Assembly: GCA_964517435.1 (NCBI GenBank)
Contig: CAZFEC010000016.1
Coordinates: 1 to 55,424, forward strand
DNA: 55,424 nucleotides
Reading direction: 5' to 3'
From: BS150m-G50 sp964517435
Lineage (GTDB): Bacteria; CAIWAD01; BS150m-G50
Part shown: positions 8,701-17,135 of the stretch, in pieces
Numbering within the stretch: the stretch's first letter is position 1
Layout: each line of letters opens with the position of its first letter
Translations under genes and position numbers: made by a program
Notes under the pieces: generated by a model
The model's input: only the letters and a program-made list of their open reading frames with translations
Database searches by the model: none
What the model was told of the DNA's origin: nothing

Positions 8701-9420
8701 CTATTCTTCTACCGTTTCCCGCTTGTTCACCACCAGGGTATAAATCACCAGTACCGCGATAATGACCACCAGCGCCAGGCTGGAAATGACCGGAAACTGC
8801 AGCAGGTCCTGAAAACGCCCGATCGCCAGCGAGATACGGCCCATGACGGTGTAGCCGAAGGAGGCACCGAAGCTGATCATCAGGAACCAGATGCCGATCT
8901 TGGTGGCCACGCCGAGGGCGCCGGTATGCTTCTTGGAAAAGAAGAAGTAGAGAATACCGACCAGCACGCCGAAAACGATCAGCCAGTTGGAGATGGTCGC
9001 GATAAAGTCGCCCCCCACCCAGAGCGGTTGAATTGTGGCCCGCATCTGCGTGATCAGGTCACTCTGACCGTAGGCGATGATCTGAATGCCGGCGAAGGCG
9101 CCGACGACGTACGCCAGCGGCCAGCGGCTGACCCAGTGCAGCTTACGGGAGAGCTTGAACAGCATCATGATCCCCAGGATGCCGAAGATCCCCATGTGCC
9201 ACTGACCCTGGGTCAGCGGTGTCCAGAGGTTGGGCAGGATCACGTTGTTGTAGACGATGACAACGCCGTAACCGGCGGAGACGCCGACGAACAGGTGTTC
9301 GGCGAATTTGTAGAAGGGATTGTCTTTATAGAGAAAACTGAAGATGAGCAGGGTCAGAATCGCCGTAATCCAACCGGAGAACAGTACGAAACCGGGGCTC
9401 TCAAGAAATGCGAAATCCAT
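8701..9420 (-). CDS. Seven-span membrane protein of unknown function (membrane operon gene D)
   Basis: This 239-aa protein is not assignable to a function. Hydropathy by eye gives about seven membrane segments, near residues 10-30, 38-60, 75-90, 100-120, 145-165, 172-195 and 210-232, with a short charged tail (NKRETVEE). There is no signal peptide and no recognisable catalytic motif. It is the last of four same-strand genes, starting 3 bases after the previous stop, so it is almost certainly co-translated with that TM-soluble-TM protein. The conserved-looking loop YKDNPFYKFAEHLFVG after the first span may be a family signature. Real gene: high confidence; function: none. Confidence 0.85.
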   Translation of the reverse strand: MDFAFLESPGFVLFSGWITAILTLLIFSFLYKDNPFYKFAEHLFVGVSAGYGVVIVYNNVILPNLWTPLTQGQWHMGIFGILGIMMLFKLSRKLHWVSRWPLAYVVGAFAGIQIIAYGQSDLITQMRATIQPLWVGGDFIATISNWLIVFGVLVGILYFFFSKKHTGALGVATKIGIWFLMISFGASFGYTVMGRISLAIGRFQDLLQFPVISSLALVVIIAVLVIYTLVVNKRETVEE

Positions 9421-9423
9421 CGG

Positions 9424-10278
9424 TTACCTCTTTTCCCTGGTTGCGAAGAAGGCGATGTTGCCCAGAATGATGAAGATGATGATGACCAGATGGCCGAAGC
9501 TCTGGGCGTTCATCCCGATGGTGGCCTGGCCGGACCAGTCGGTACCGGCGTAAACCAGCTTTTCGAAATCGGCGCTGCCCTTCATACCGCCCGCAAGGCC
9601 GAACAGCTGATCCGCCTGCAGGTAGGGGATGCAGTCGGGAGCCATCACCGCCGTGCAGGAAGCGGCGAGCCGGAGATTATAACGGGCCTGCACTGTCTGC
9701 ACCCACTCCTTGGTGCCGGCTGAACCGGCGGAGACCTCGACGAAAAGCGGGAATGAATTGAGGTTCTCGACGCCGTTCATAATCTCGATCTCGTCGATGG
9801 AGGTGCCGGTGTAGTCCAGCGGGAAGGTCTCCCGCATGTTGGAACCCATTGACAACATGACGAACTGCGCGCCCTGCTTGTAACCGAGATTGACGTAATC
9901 GATATGATTAACCGGAGCCGCCCCGCCCTCCGCGACCAGCATGTCGCTGATTTCCTGCAGCGCGCTCTCCACCAGCGGTGGCGCGCCGGGCCAGAGACAG
10001 GTGATCACCGGGCGCAGCTCATGTGTGAAGAGATAGTAGAACAGCGCCACGGTGAAGGGTTGCAGTTCCGGCTTGGAGCCGGGATCGTAGTCGCAGCTGA
10101 CCAGCACCTTGGTGCCCGGTTCCAGCGTCTCCAGTTCGTCGTAGATGGCGATCACAGCTTTGTCCGGAGAGAATGGAAGCGAGAAATCGACCAGCAGCGG
10201 CAGCAGGATGGCCAGCGCCATGAAGATGAACACCCAGCGGCGATCCAGGATCAGGAATTTATCTAAGAGATTCATCAC
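9424..10278 (-). CDS. Membrane-anchored protein with central alpha/beta domain (membrane operon gene C)
   Basis: This 284-aa protein has one membrane segment at each end (about 13-31 and 258-277) and a soluble region of about 220 residues between. The soluble part alternates strands and helices: KVLVSCDYD strand, a helix, PVITCLWPG strand, a helix, HIDYVNL strand. It then has an ASCTAVMAPD...GLAGGMKG segment. The same order can be laid against the soluble part of the first gene of this operon (10942-11796), so the two may be divergent paralogues forming a heteromer; this is inference from a by-eye comparison. Its start overlaps the previous stop by 4 bases (ATGA), indicating translational coupling. 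Function unknown. Confidence 0.85.
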   Translation of the reverse strand: MMNLLDKFLILDRRWVFIFMALAILLPLLVDFSLPFSPDKAVIAIYDELETLEPGTKVLVSCDYDPGSKPELQPFTVALFYYLFTHELRPVITCLWPGAPPLVESALQEISDMLVAEGGAAPVNHIDYVNLGYKQGAQFVMLSMGSNMRETFPLDYTGTSIDEIEIMNGVENLNSFPLFVEVSAGSAGTKEWVQTVQARYNLRLAASCTAVMAPDCIPYLQADQLFGLAGGMKGSADFEKLVYAGTDWSGQATIGMNAQSFGHLVIIIFIILGNIAFFATREKR

Positions 10279-10898
10279 TCACCTCCCAGGTAGGAGCGTT
10301 CCATCCCGATGATGACCCGCAAACCGGTCGAGACAGCGCCCAGCGCGGCGCCGATCAGGATCGCCCGTTTGCCGGCCATGTTGGGATAGTCCATGATCCA
10401 ACTGGAGATGTCCGGCAGTTTGCTCCAGATCCACTCTTCCCCGATCGGCACACGACCCAGCATTACCAGCAGCGCGGCGACCAGCAGCAGCGTCGCTTCG
10501 ACCGAGCGGGCGCGGAAAGCGCGGAAAGCGGCGGAAGCGATGTAGAAGGCCAGCAGGCTGAACATGGTGGCCTGCAGGGGGACATAGAAAGTGTTGTACA
10601 TCCACTGGAAGGGAGTGTCCACCTCGATGCCCCAGGTGAAACCCAGCAGCAGCATGACGACAAAGCCGACCAGCAGCGTCCATTTGTAGGGACGGTCCTG
10701 GTGATGTCGGATGCGGTTGTAGTTGACCTGCAGGATGTTCATGACCCCCAGGATGTAGGTGAAGGCTGCGATCACCATACCGCCGTTGGTCAGCGTCTCG
10801 GTGATCTTGTCCACATGGGGAACATTGTGGAAGAAGAACTCCAGAATCATCCAGGCTCCCAGCAGGAAGGTGATCAGGAGCGGGATTTCCTTTTTCAT
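10275..10898 (-). CDS. Six-span membrane protein of unknown function (membrane operon gene B)
   Basis: This 207-aa integral membrane protein has about six spans, near 5-23, 39-58, 73-91, 105-125, 132-150 and 178-196, joined by short polar loops such as NYNRIRHHQDRPYK. No enzymatic motif is visible. It is the second gene of the four-gene membrane operon. It starts 43 bp after the gene ending at 10942, and its stop overlaps the next start by 4 bases. A glycine-rich last span (GAALGAVSTGLRVIIG) could pack closely with a partner helix. Function not known; the tight linkage suggests one complex with its neighbours. Confidence 0.85.
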   Translation of the reverse strand: MKKEIPLLITFLLGAWMILEFFFHNVPHVDKITETLTNGGMVIAAFTYILGVMNILQVNYNRIRHHQDRPYKWTLLVGFVVMLLLGFTWGIEVDTPFQWMYNTFYVPLQATMFSLLAFYIASAAFRAFRARSVEATLLLVAALLVMLGRVPIGEEWIWSKLPDISSWIMDYPNMAGKRAILIGAALGAVSTGLRVIIGMERSYLGGE

Positions 10899-10941
10899 CT
10901 ATTCTCTCTTTCGACGATTTTTGAGACGCTTTTTGAGACGA

Positions 10942-11796
10942 TTAGTGAATAGTCAACATGCGTGAGAACCAGTCGAAACCCAGCGTGGCCAGAATGCTGC
11001 CGACGAAGATGATACCGACGATCAGGATCTTGTAGTAGTCGGTGGCCTTCAGGTTTGAGAGCAGCTTGGCGTCGCGTGACAGGTAGGCGGAGGCGGCGAA
11101 CAGCTCCTCGCCGATCAGGGTGTAGTCGCAGGCGGCGATAAAGAAAGGCAGCTGGGTCACCTCGGCGGTCCCGGCCACCTGGATGGCGCCGGACTGGAAA
11201 CCGGTTTCGGAGAGGATCAGAGACTCGGCGAAGAAACGGCCCAGCATGATGTTGGCGGCCGGCTTCTCCCTCAGCATGATGCCGTTGACGCCGGCCGTGT
11301 AGGCGAACTGCTCGTCGGAAATGAAGGAGATGTTCTCCGGCTTGTGATCCTCCGGCATTCCGACATTGTAGTAGGCCTGCCGCACCATCTCCTCCGCCAC
11401 CGTCATCACGAACGGGATGCGGCAGGGCACGAGAATCGGCGTCTTGTAGAGCGCCACCGTCTCGGCCACCTTGCCCAGGATAAGCATGCTGGCGATGGTC
11501 TGGATCTCGGTGATATCCTCGATACCGGGCACGTAGAGCACCGGCCGGCCCATCTCGGTCGCCCGGCCCACCGCCTCCTCGATGGCGTCGATGCCGGGGA
11601 TGCGGCGGACGAAGATGGTCTCCGGGCTCTTCTTGATCTTCTGGAAAAAGTAGATGAGCAGAGCGGCCATTACGACGACGGCGAGGAAGACATTGAGACG
11701 GAGGTAATCGAAGAGCGGTCCGCCGGTCTCCGCGTTCGCCGCCAGCAGGGTAGCCGGCAGGAGCAGGACCGCGGACACACGCAAGCTGTGTTTCAT
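10942..11796 (-). CDS. DUF6754-like membrane protein (membrane operon gene A)
   Basis: This 284-aa protein has a signal-like first segment (MKHSLRVSAVLLLPATLLA), a membrane span near 34-51, a soluble domain and a C-terminal span near 257-275. The stretch RRIPGIDAIEEAVGRATEMG followed by RPVLYVPGI matches my recollection of the DUF6754 family found in FCB candidate phyla, which has no known function; a profile search is needed to confirm it. The soluble domain alternates strands and helices and is laid out like that of the gene at 9424-10278. It is first in a four-gene operon. The sensor-kinase gene lies 151 bp upstream on the same strand. Function unknown. Confidence 0.8.
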   Translation of the reverse strand: MKHSLRVSAVLLLPATLLAANAETGGPLFDYLRLNVFLAVVVMAALLIYFFQKIKKSPETIFVRRIPGIDAIEEAVGRATEMGRPVLYVPGIEDITEIQTIASMLILGKVAETVALYKTPILVPCRIPFVMTVAEEMVRQAYYNVGMPEDHKPENISFISDEQFAYTAGVNGIMLREKPAANIMLGRFFAESLILSETGFQSGAIQVAGTAEVTQLPFFIAACDYTLIGEELFAASAYLSRDAKLLSNLKATDYYKILIVGIIFVGSILATLGFDWFSRMLTIH

Positions 11797-11947
11797 TTAG
11801 GACCTCGTGCTGCGGAGGGATGTCTTTACGAAGCAGTTTTAATTGGGGTCAATATGATCAGTCGGGAAGGGATAGTCAAGGAAAGGGTGGGTGCCGGGCT
11901 GCCGCCCTGCTTCCGGATCGGCCGGCAGTGCTGTCGCGGTGTCCGGG

Positions 11948-13879
11948 TCAGACCGTATCGATAGCGATCGGCCGGGTGAGGTAGTGATCCACCAGCGCGA
12001 GGAAATCCTGCTGTTCAATCGGTTTGGTCAGGTAATCGTCGCAACCGGAGGCCAGGCAGCGTTCGCGATCGCTGCGCCCGCCGACGCCGTCGCGCAGTGC
12101 ATAGGCGGTTACCGCCACGATGGGTACCCGGCATTGCAGTTCCCGCAGGGCGGCGGTCGCCGTGTAGCCGTCCATCACCGGCAGCTGCATGTCCATGACG
12201 ATCAGGCCCACCTCCTGCCGGTAGCGCTCGTACAGCTCCAGCGCTTCCTCACCGTTCCAGGCGTGCAGGGTGTCGTGCCCGGCTTTCTTCAGAATACTCT
12301 CCAGCAGGCGGTAGTTGTGCGGGTTGTCCTCCGCAATCAGAATCAAGCCGCAATAGCTGCCGGCGGACGGAGACAGGGCACTTTCCGCGGCGGCTCCGGT
12401 TTCAGTAGGCAGTTGCGGTTCCGTGGTGTTGAGCGGCAGACGCACCCGGAAGGTCGAACCGCTGGCCGGCGCCGAGCTGAAGGTGATACTGCCACCCAGC
12501 ATCTCCACCAGTTTGCGGGTGATGGCCAGGCCCAGTCCGGTACCGCCGAAACGGCGGCTGGTGCTGTCGTCGCCCTGATGGAAGGCGTTGAATACCTCCG
12601 CATGGTATTCGGCGTCGATGCCGATACCGGAGTCCTGCACGTAGATCACCAGGTCCTCCTCCTCGCCCAGATGCGCACCGAACCGGACGAATCCCTCCTG
12701 GGTGAACTTGAGAGCGTTGCTGACCAGGTTGTTCAGGATCTGGTGCAGGCGCATCGGATCGCAGACAACCTGCGCGGGGATATTCTCCTCCACCTCCCAG
12801 GTCAGCTCGATCCCCTTCTGCTCCGCCGTCTTGCGGAACTGGAGCCAGCAGCTGCGCAACTGTTCCTCCAGTGAAAGCGCGGTGGGTGAGAGTTTCATCT
12901 CACCCGCCTCAATCTTGGAGAAGTCGAGGATGTCGTTGATCAACTCCAGCAGTGCGCGGCTGGAAGTCGAGACGATATCGACGTATTCCGCCTGCTCGCT
13001 GGACAGCTCCTCCGCCAGCAGAATATCGGTGAAGCCGATGATAGCGTTAAGCGGCGTGCGGATTTCATGCGACATGTTGGCCAGGAAACGGGACTTGGCC
13101 TGGGTCGCGGCCTGGGCTTTGCGTGATTCCTCCTGCAGCTGCTCGTTCAGCTGGACCAGGTCGGCGGTTCGTTCGGCGGCGATCCGCTCCAGGTCCTGGG
13201 CGTAACGCTCCTGCCTTTCCTCCAGCCGCTTGCGGTTGATGATATCCCGCTGGAGTCCGGCGTAGATCCGTCTGCCGTCCGTACTGTTGGGCAGCGGTGT
13301 CATCACCAGCTCCAGAGCGACCAGGTGGCCGTGCCGGTGACGCACCACCAGCTCGCCATGCCAGACCTCGCGGTTGTCCAGCCGCTGCCGGATTGCCTCG
13401 AAGACTTCGTCGGAAGGTTCTCCGGTCATCAGGTCGGAATAGGACATGCCGGTCAATTCGCGCGGACTGTAACCGACCATCTTGGAGACGGCGTAGTTGG
13501 CGTAGATGAATCCCCGGCGCTCATCCAGCAGAAAAATGCCGTCTTCGAGGGTGTCGACGGCGGCCCGCAGCGGAGCGGAAATAATCTCCAGCGAACCGTT
13601 CCGCCCGGGGTTCTGCACGGAGGGCGCAGGATCGACCGCCGCTTCCGCCGGGGGAGGTGCAGCGGTCGGCCGGATAACGACACGCCGCAGTGGCAGCAGC
13701 AGGAAAAGACACCCCACGGTCAGCCAGAGCCAGGGTATCTCCAGCCTTTCCCATTGCCAGGCGGTCAGGGCGAGCAGCACCAGGGGAGGCAGCAGTTCCA
13801 GCTGTAGCGGCAGCCGGCGCGCTATCCGGACGCCGGCGACACCGGTGGTGACGGAGTCTATCGTTCTGGTGGAAGACAT
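11948..13879 (-). CDS. Hybrid sensor histidine kinase/response regulator with PAS domain
   Basis: This 643-aa inner-membrane signalling protein has two hydrophobic segments (about 25-42 and 48-66) near the N-terminus. A PAS domain follows (about 100-215: LEDGIFLLDERRGFIYAN, ending QRDIINRK), then a coiled coil (215-262). The HisKA box has the phospho-acceptor H271 in NMSHEIRTPLNAI. The ATPase domain shows an N-box (ILNNLVSNALKFT, 381-393), G1 (DSGIGI) and G2 (GGTGLGLAI). A C-terminal receiver has acceptor D563 in VMDMQLPVMDG, T591 and K619 in YLTKP. All key residues are present. No separate output domain or response regulator is adjacent, so it presumably passes phosphate to a partner elsewhere. 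It lies upstream of the four-gene membrane operon on the same strand, but a 151-bp spacer leaves any link open. Confidence 0.95.
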   Translation of the reverse strand: MSSTRTIDSVTTGVAGVRIARRLPLQLELLPPLVLLALTAWQWERLEIPWLWLTVGCLFLLLPLRRVVIRPTAAPPPAEAAVDPAPSVQNPGRNGSLEIISAPLRAAVDTLEDGIFLLDERRGFIYANYAVSKMVGYSPRELTGMSYSDLMTGEPSDEVFEAIRQRLDNREVWHGELVVRHRHGHLVALELVMTPLPNSTDGRRIYAGLQRDIINRKRLEERQERYAQDLERIAAERTADLVQLNEQLQEESRKAQAATQAKSRFLANMSHEIRTPLNAIIGFTDILLAEELSSEQAEYVDIVSTSSRALLELINDILDFSKIEAGEMKLSPTALSLEEQLRSCWLQFRKTAEQKGIELTWEVEENIPAQVVCDPMRLHQILNNLVSNALKFTQEGFVRFGAHLGEEEDLVIYVQDSGIGIDAEYHAEVFNAFHQGDDSTSRRFGGTGLGLAITRKLVEMLGGSITFSSAPASGSTFRVRLPLNTTEPQLPTETGAAAESALSPSAGSYCGLILIAEDNPHNYRLLESILKKAGHDTLHAWNGEEALELYERYRQEVGLIVMDMQLPVMDGYTATAALRELQCRVPIVAVTAYALRDGVGGRSDRERCLASGCDDYLTKPIEQQDFLALVDHYLTRPIAIDTV

Positions 13880-14229
13880 ACTAATCCCGCTGCTTGTACC
13901 GCTGGTAACGGTCCAGGTCTCCGCCGCCAGCTCCTTTCATATTTTATCGGAAGGGAATGAGGTGAGATTCAGGCGATTTACTCATCTCAATGAGAAAAAT
14001 GATAATAGAATGATAATTTCGCTGACGCGAATTATATGCATAACTTATGAGCAACACATTCAATGCGTGGCGATTTAGTCGATTCCGGATCGCTACATCT
14101 TATTCAGACGCACTAAGAACGTGGAGTCCTGCAGACGATAATAGTAAGACATATGCCAATACTAATACTCCTATCCCACCTGAGGTACGGCTGACAAGAA
14201 CACGCAGCAACCCACATTAGGAGGGGGAA
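13880..14229. other. AT-richer intergenic region between divergent genes
   Basis: This 350-bp stretch is flanked by the starts of a minus-strand kinase and a plus-strand secreted protein, so it must hold both promoters. It is clearly richer in A and T than the surroundings around 13970-14060. I see no RNA gene and no convincing promoter hexamers. A strong ribosome site (AGGAGGGGG) lies at the right end. Confidence 0.5.
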
Positions 14230-14952
14230 ATGAAGTACTTGTCCACTTTCTTAGCTCTGCTGATCCTGGGTGGATCGGCCCTGGCCCAGCCATTATGCAA
14301 CGGTGATGAATGCGGCTACGAATCCTATCGCATCAACAGTTTCCCGTATACGGACTCCCGCAACAGCTGCGAGTACAATGATACCGGTCTCGGTGAAAGT
14401 CCCGATGTCTGGTACCGTTTCGACATGCCGTATGACGGCGACATTCTCATCTCGCTCTGCGACGAAGGGACCGACTATGACACCTATCTCTGGTTGCTGG
14501 AAGATGGCTGCGAAACGGTCATCTATGATAACGACGATGCCTGTGGCCTGGTCTCGGAACTCGATATAGAGTGCCTGCCGGAGGGCCGCTACTACATCGC
14601 GGTCGAAGGTTACTGGTATTATTGCGGTAACTTCACCATCAACGTGATCCTCGGTGACGAGTGCGGACCGGTCACCGAGGTGGTTCCGTCCGAATTCGCG
14701 CTGCTGCCCAACTATCCGAATCCGTTCAATCCCACGACGACCATCGAGTTCAGCCTGGCGGAACCGGCCCACGCGGTCCTGAAGGTCTACAGTATTACGG
14801 GTGAGACGGTGGCGACGCTGGTGGACGGCGAACTGCCCAGTGGTATGCACAGCGTCCAGTTCAACGCCGCCCGGATCAACAGCGGTGTCTATTTCTACCA
14901 CTTGTCAGCTGGTGATTATTCCGCAACCAGGAAGATGACCGTCTTGAAATAA
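14230..14952 (+). CDS. Small secreted PPC-domain protein with T9SS sorting domain
   Basis: This 240-aa secreted protein begins with a signal peptide (MKYLSTFLALLILGGSALA). A single PPC-like module follows (about residues 28-145), with the recurring SPDVWYRFDMPYDGD and TDYDTYLWLLEDG phrases and several paired Cys residues. The C-terminal ~90 residues are a NYPNPFNPTTT sorting module ending in RKMTVLK. It is the minimal version of the architecture seen three times at 386-7157, on the opposite strand. AGGAGGGGGAA just before the ATG is one of the strongest ribosome sites in the window. A rho-independent terminator follows at 15013, so it is monocistronic. Role unknown; surface display or secretion by T9SS is inferred. 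Confidence 0.9.
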   Translation: MKYLSTFLALLILGGSALAQPLCNGDECGYESYRINSFPYTDSRNSCEYNDTGLGESPDVWYRFDMPYDGDILISLCDEGTDYDTYLWLLEDGCETVIYDNDDACGLVSELDIECLPEGRYYIAVEGYWYYCGNFTINVILGDECGPVTEVVPSEFALLPNYPNPFNPTTTIEFSLAEPAHAVLKVYSITGETVATLVDGELPSGMHSVQFNAARINSGVYFYHLSAGDYSATRKMTVLK

Positions 14953-15012
14953 GGCGCTCATAACCGTCTGCCCCTTACCGATATCGATAGATATCAATTC
15001 CATCTTTGCGAG

Positions 15013-15042
15013 CGGTCCCGGGATTCTGGGGCCGTTTTTTTT
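15013..15042 (+). terminator. Rho-independent terminator after the small PPC protein
   Basis: CGGTCCC...GGGGCCG forms a GC stem with one mismatch, followed by eight T residues. It lies 60 bases after the stop codon of the gene ending at 14952. Confidence 0.85.
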
Positions 15043-15154
15043 GTATATTGTTTTCCAGCCCCGTTGTACGAAACCGCGCAGTGGTTTCGCACGACGGGGC
15101 GACTTAGCACTAGCCTGGGGCATCAGCCCCAGGTTGAGCGCGGAGGAGGAATCA

Positions 15155-15187
15155 GCCCCGCTGACGATTTCACATCGTCAGCGGGGC
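15155..15187. repeat. Perfect 14-bp inverted repeat
   Basis: GCCCCGCTGACGAT and ATCGTCAGCGGGGC are exact inverted copies separated by 5 bases, followed on the plus strand by GTCGTTTTC. It lies in the 377-bp stretch between the terminator of the previous gene and the M3 peptidase start. It may be a second terminator, an attenuator or a palindromic element. A weaker inverted repeat with GAAACC/GGTTTC arms lies nearby at about 15068-15086. Confidence 0.7.
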
Positions 15188-15329
15188 GTCGTTTTCATTC
15201 TCTGATGTCTAAACTCCGGGATACTTGAAGACGTCCCGCACCAACGTCGCCAGAGTATTCGCCTTTTTTATGGTTTTGCTGTCGGCGACGGGATATCATC
15301 TAGGCATAACAGCTCGAAAGGGAGACGCC

Positions 15330-17057
15330 ATGCCGCACACGCCATATCGCGCCCGCCGCTATCTCACGCCGGAGATCGACCTCGACGACTGGTCGCAACT
15401 GGAGCCTTTCTTCACCGAACTGCTGGAACGCCGGCCCGATTCCGCGGCCGCGCTCGAGGAATGGATCACCGAGTGTGACGAACTGACGGCCGCTGTCGCC
15501 GAGAGCGGCGCCTGGAAGTACATCCGTATGACCTGCCAGACCGATGACGACGAGCGGCGCGAGGCCTACTACCACTTCATCCGCGAGATCGAGCCGCGTC
15601 TGAAGCCGCTGCTGTTCGAATTCCAGAAACTCTACCTGGCCAATCCCCACCTGGAGGAGCTGGACCCGATCCGGTTCGAGGTATACAACCGCAGCACCCG
15701 CACCGCGGTGGAGCTGTTCCGGGAGGAGAACATCCCGCTGCAGACCGAAGTCGAAGAGCAGAGCCAGCAGTACGGCCGCATCCTGGGCGGCATGACCGTC
15801 GACTTCCGGGGCGAGGAGAAGACGCTGCAGCAGATGACGATTTTCCTGAAGGACGCCGACCGCGACACCCGGCGCGAAGCCTGGATCCTGACGGCTCAGC
15901 GCCGTCTGCAGGACCGGGCGGAGCTGGATGAGCTCTTCGACAGTCTCCTGCAGCTGCGTCATCAGATCGCCCGCAACGCCGGTTGCGATGACTTCCGAGC
16001 ATACAGGTGGCGGACGGGGGGACGCTTTGATTACACACCGGCGGATTGCCTCCGCTTTCACGAGGTGATCGAGGAGACGGTGTTACCGCTGGTGGTGGAG
16101 CAGCGGCGCCTCCGCCGCGAGGTGCTCGGGCTGGCGGAACTGCGACCCTGGGACCTGTCGGTGGACCTCTTCCTGGAACGGCCGCTGCGCCCCTTCGAGC
16201 GGTCGGAGGAACTGGTGGAAGGGGTCATCGACATCTTCGACCGGTTGCACGAGGGTCTGGGCGATAAGCTCCGGGAGATGCGCCGGCTGGAGCATCTCGA
16301 TCTGGACAACCGCAAGGGCAAGGCCCCCGGCGGTTACAACTGCCCGCTGCCGGAAACCGGCGTTCCCTTTATCTTCATGAACGCGATCGGTCTGCACCGC
16401 GATCTGACCACCATGATCCACGAGGGAGGCCACGCCGTCCACTCCTTCCTCGCCCGCGATCTGGCGCTGCTGGAGTACCGCCACACGCCGGCCGAGGTCT
16501 CGGAGCTGGCTTCCATGTCGATGGAGCTGCTGGCGCTGCCGCATCTCGAGCGCTTCTACGCCGACGAGCGCGACCGCGATCTGGCGGTCTACCAGCAGTT
16601 CAACGGCATCCTGGAACTGCTGCCCTGGGTAGCGGCGGTGGACGCCTTCCAGCATTGGATCTACACCAATCCTGAGCACAGTCCCGGGGAGCGTACGGAG
16701 CGGTGGCAGGAGTTGGTGGAACGCTATCTCGTGCCGGAGGTAGACTGGAGCGGCCGGGAGGAGGTGCTGCGCACGCTCTGGCACCGGCAGCTGCATATCT
16801 TCGAGATGCCGTTCTACTATATCGAATACGCCATCGCCCAGCTGGGCGCACTGCAGATCTGGCGCAATCACGCCCGCGACGGCCGGGAGGCGATCACCGC
16901 CTACCTGCGGGCTCTGGCTATGGGCTACTCCCGCCCGATTCCGGAGATCTACCGGAACGCCGGGATCACGTTCGACTTCTCGCCGGAGGTAGTCGGCGAG
17001 CTGATGACCGCGGTCGGCGAGCAGTTGCGCGAGGTGACGGAGCGGTTGCGGGGGTAG
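15330..17057 (+). CDS. M3 family zinc oligopeptidase (oligoendopeptidase F-like)
   Basis: This 575-aa protein is a predicted zinc metallopeptidase that cleaves short peptides, normally in the cytoplasm. The zinc motif HEGGH is at residues 364-368, and a third ligand, probably E392, lies in AEVSELASMSMELL, the arrangement known for family M3. The N-terminus (YRARRYLTPEIDLDDWSQLE) and helical first half match oligoendopeptidase F-like members. I chose the ATG at 15330 because GGGAG lies 5 bases ahead and the family alignment begins here. A TTG at 15225 would add 35 residues with a hydrophobic stretch but has no clear ribosome site. It is a single-gene unit ending in a bidirectional terminator shared with the convergent gene. 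Family assignment is firm; substrate is unknown. Confidence 0.93.
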   Translation: MPHTPYRARRYLTPEIDLDDWSQLEPFFTELLERRPDSAAALEEWITECDELTAAVAESGAWKYIRMTCQTDDDERREAYYHFIREIEPRLKPLLFEFQKLYLANPHLEELDPIRFEVYNRSTRTAVELFREENIPLQTEVEEQSQQYGRILGGMTVDFRGEEKTLQQMTIFLKDADRDTRREAWILTAQRRLQDRAELDELFDSLLQLRHQIARNAGCDDFRAYRWRTGGRFDYTPADCLRFHEVIEETVLPLVVEQRRLRREVLGLAELRPWDLSVDLFLERPLRPFERSEELVEGVIDIFDRLHEGLGDKLREMRRLEHLDLDNRKGKAPGGYNCPLPETGVPFIFMNAIGLHRDLTTMIHEGGHAVHSFLARDLALLEYRHTPAEVSELASMSMELLALPHLERFYADERDRDLAVYQQFNGILELLPWVAAVDAFQHWIYTNPEHSPGERTERWQELVERYLVPEVDWSGREEVLRTLWHRQLHIFEMPFYYIEYAIAQLGALQIWRNHARDGREAITAYLRALAMGYSRPIPEIYRNAGITFDFSPEVVGELMTAVGEQLREVTERLRG

Positions 17058-17082
17058 AAACGGCCGGGTAATCGGAAAACAA

Positions 17083-17124
17083 AAGGGCGGTCTCGCTGCA
17101 GCGAAACCGCCCTTCTCTTTTTAA
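17083..17124. terminator. Bidirectional terminator between convergent genes
   Basis: A long stem, AAGGGCGGT...ACCGCCCTT with TCGC/GCGA inner pairs and one mismatch, is followed by TCTCTTTTTAA on the plus strand and by TTGTTTTCC on the minus strand. It serves the M3 peptidase (plus) and the candidate selenoprotein gene (minus). Confidence 0.85.
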
Positions 17125-17135
17125 TCGATGATGTC

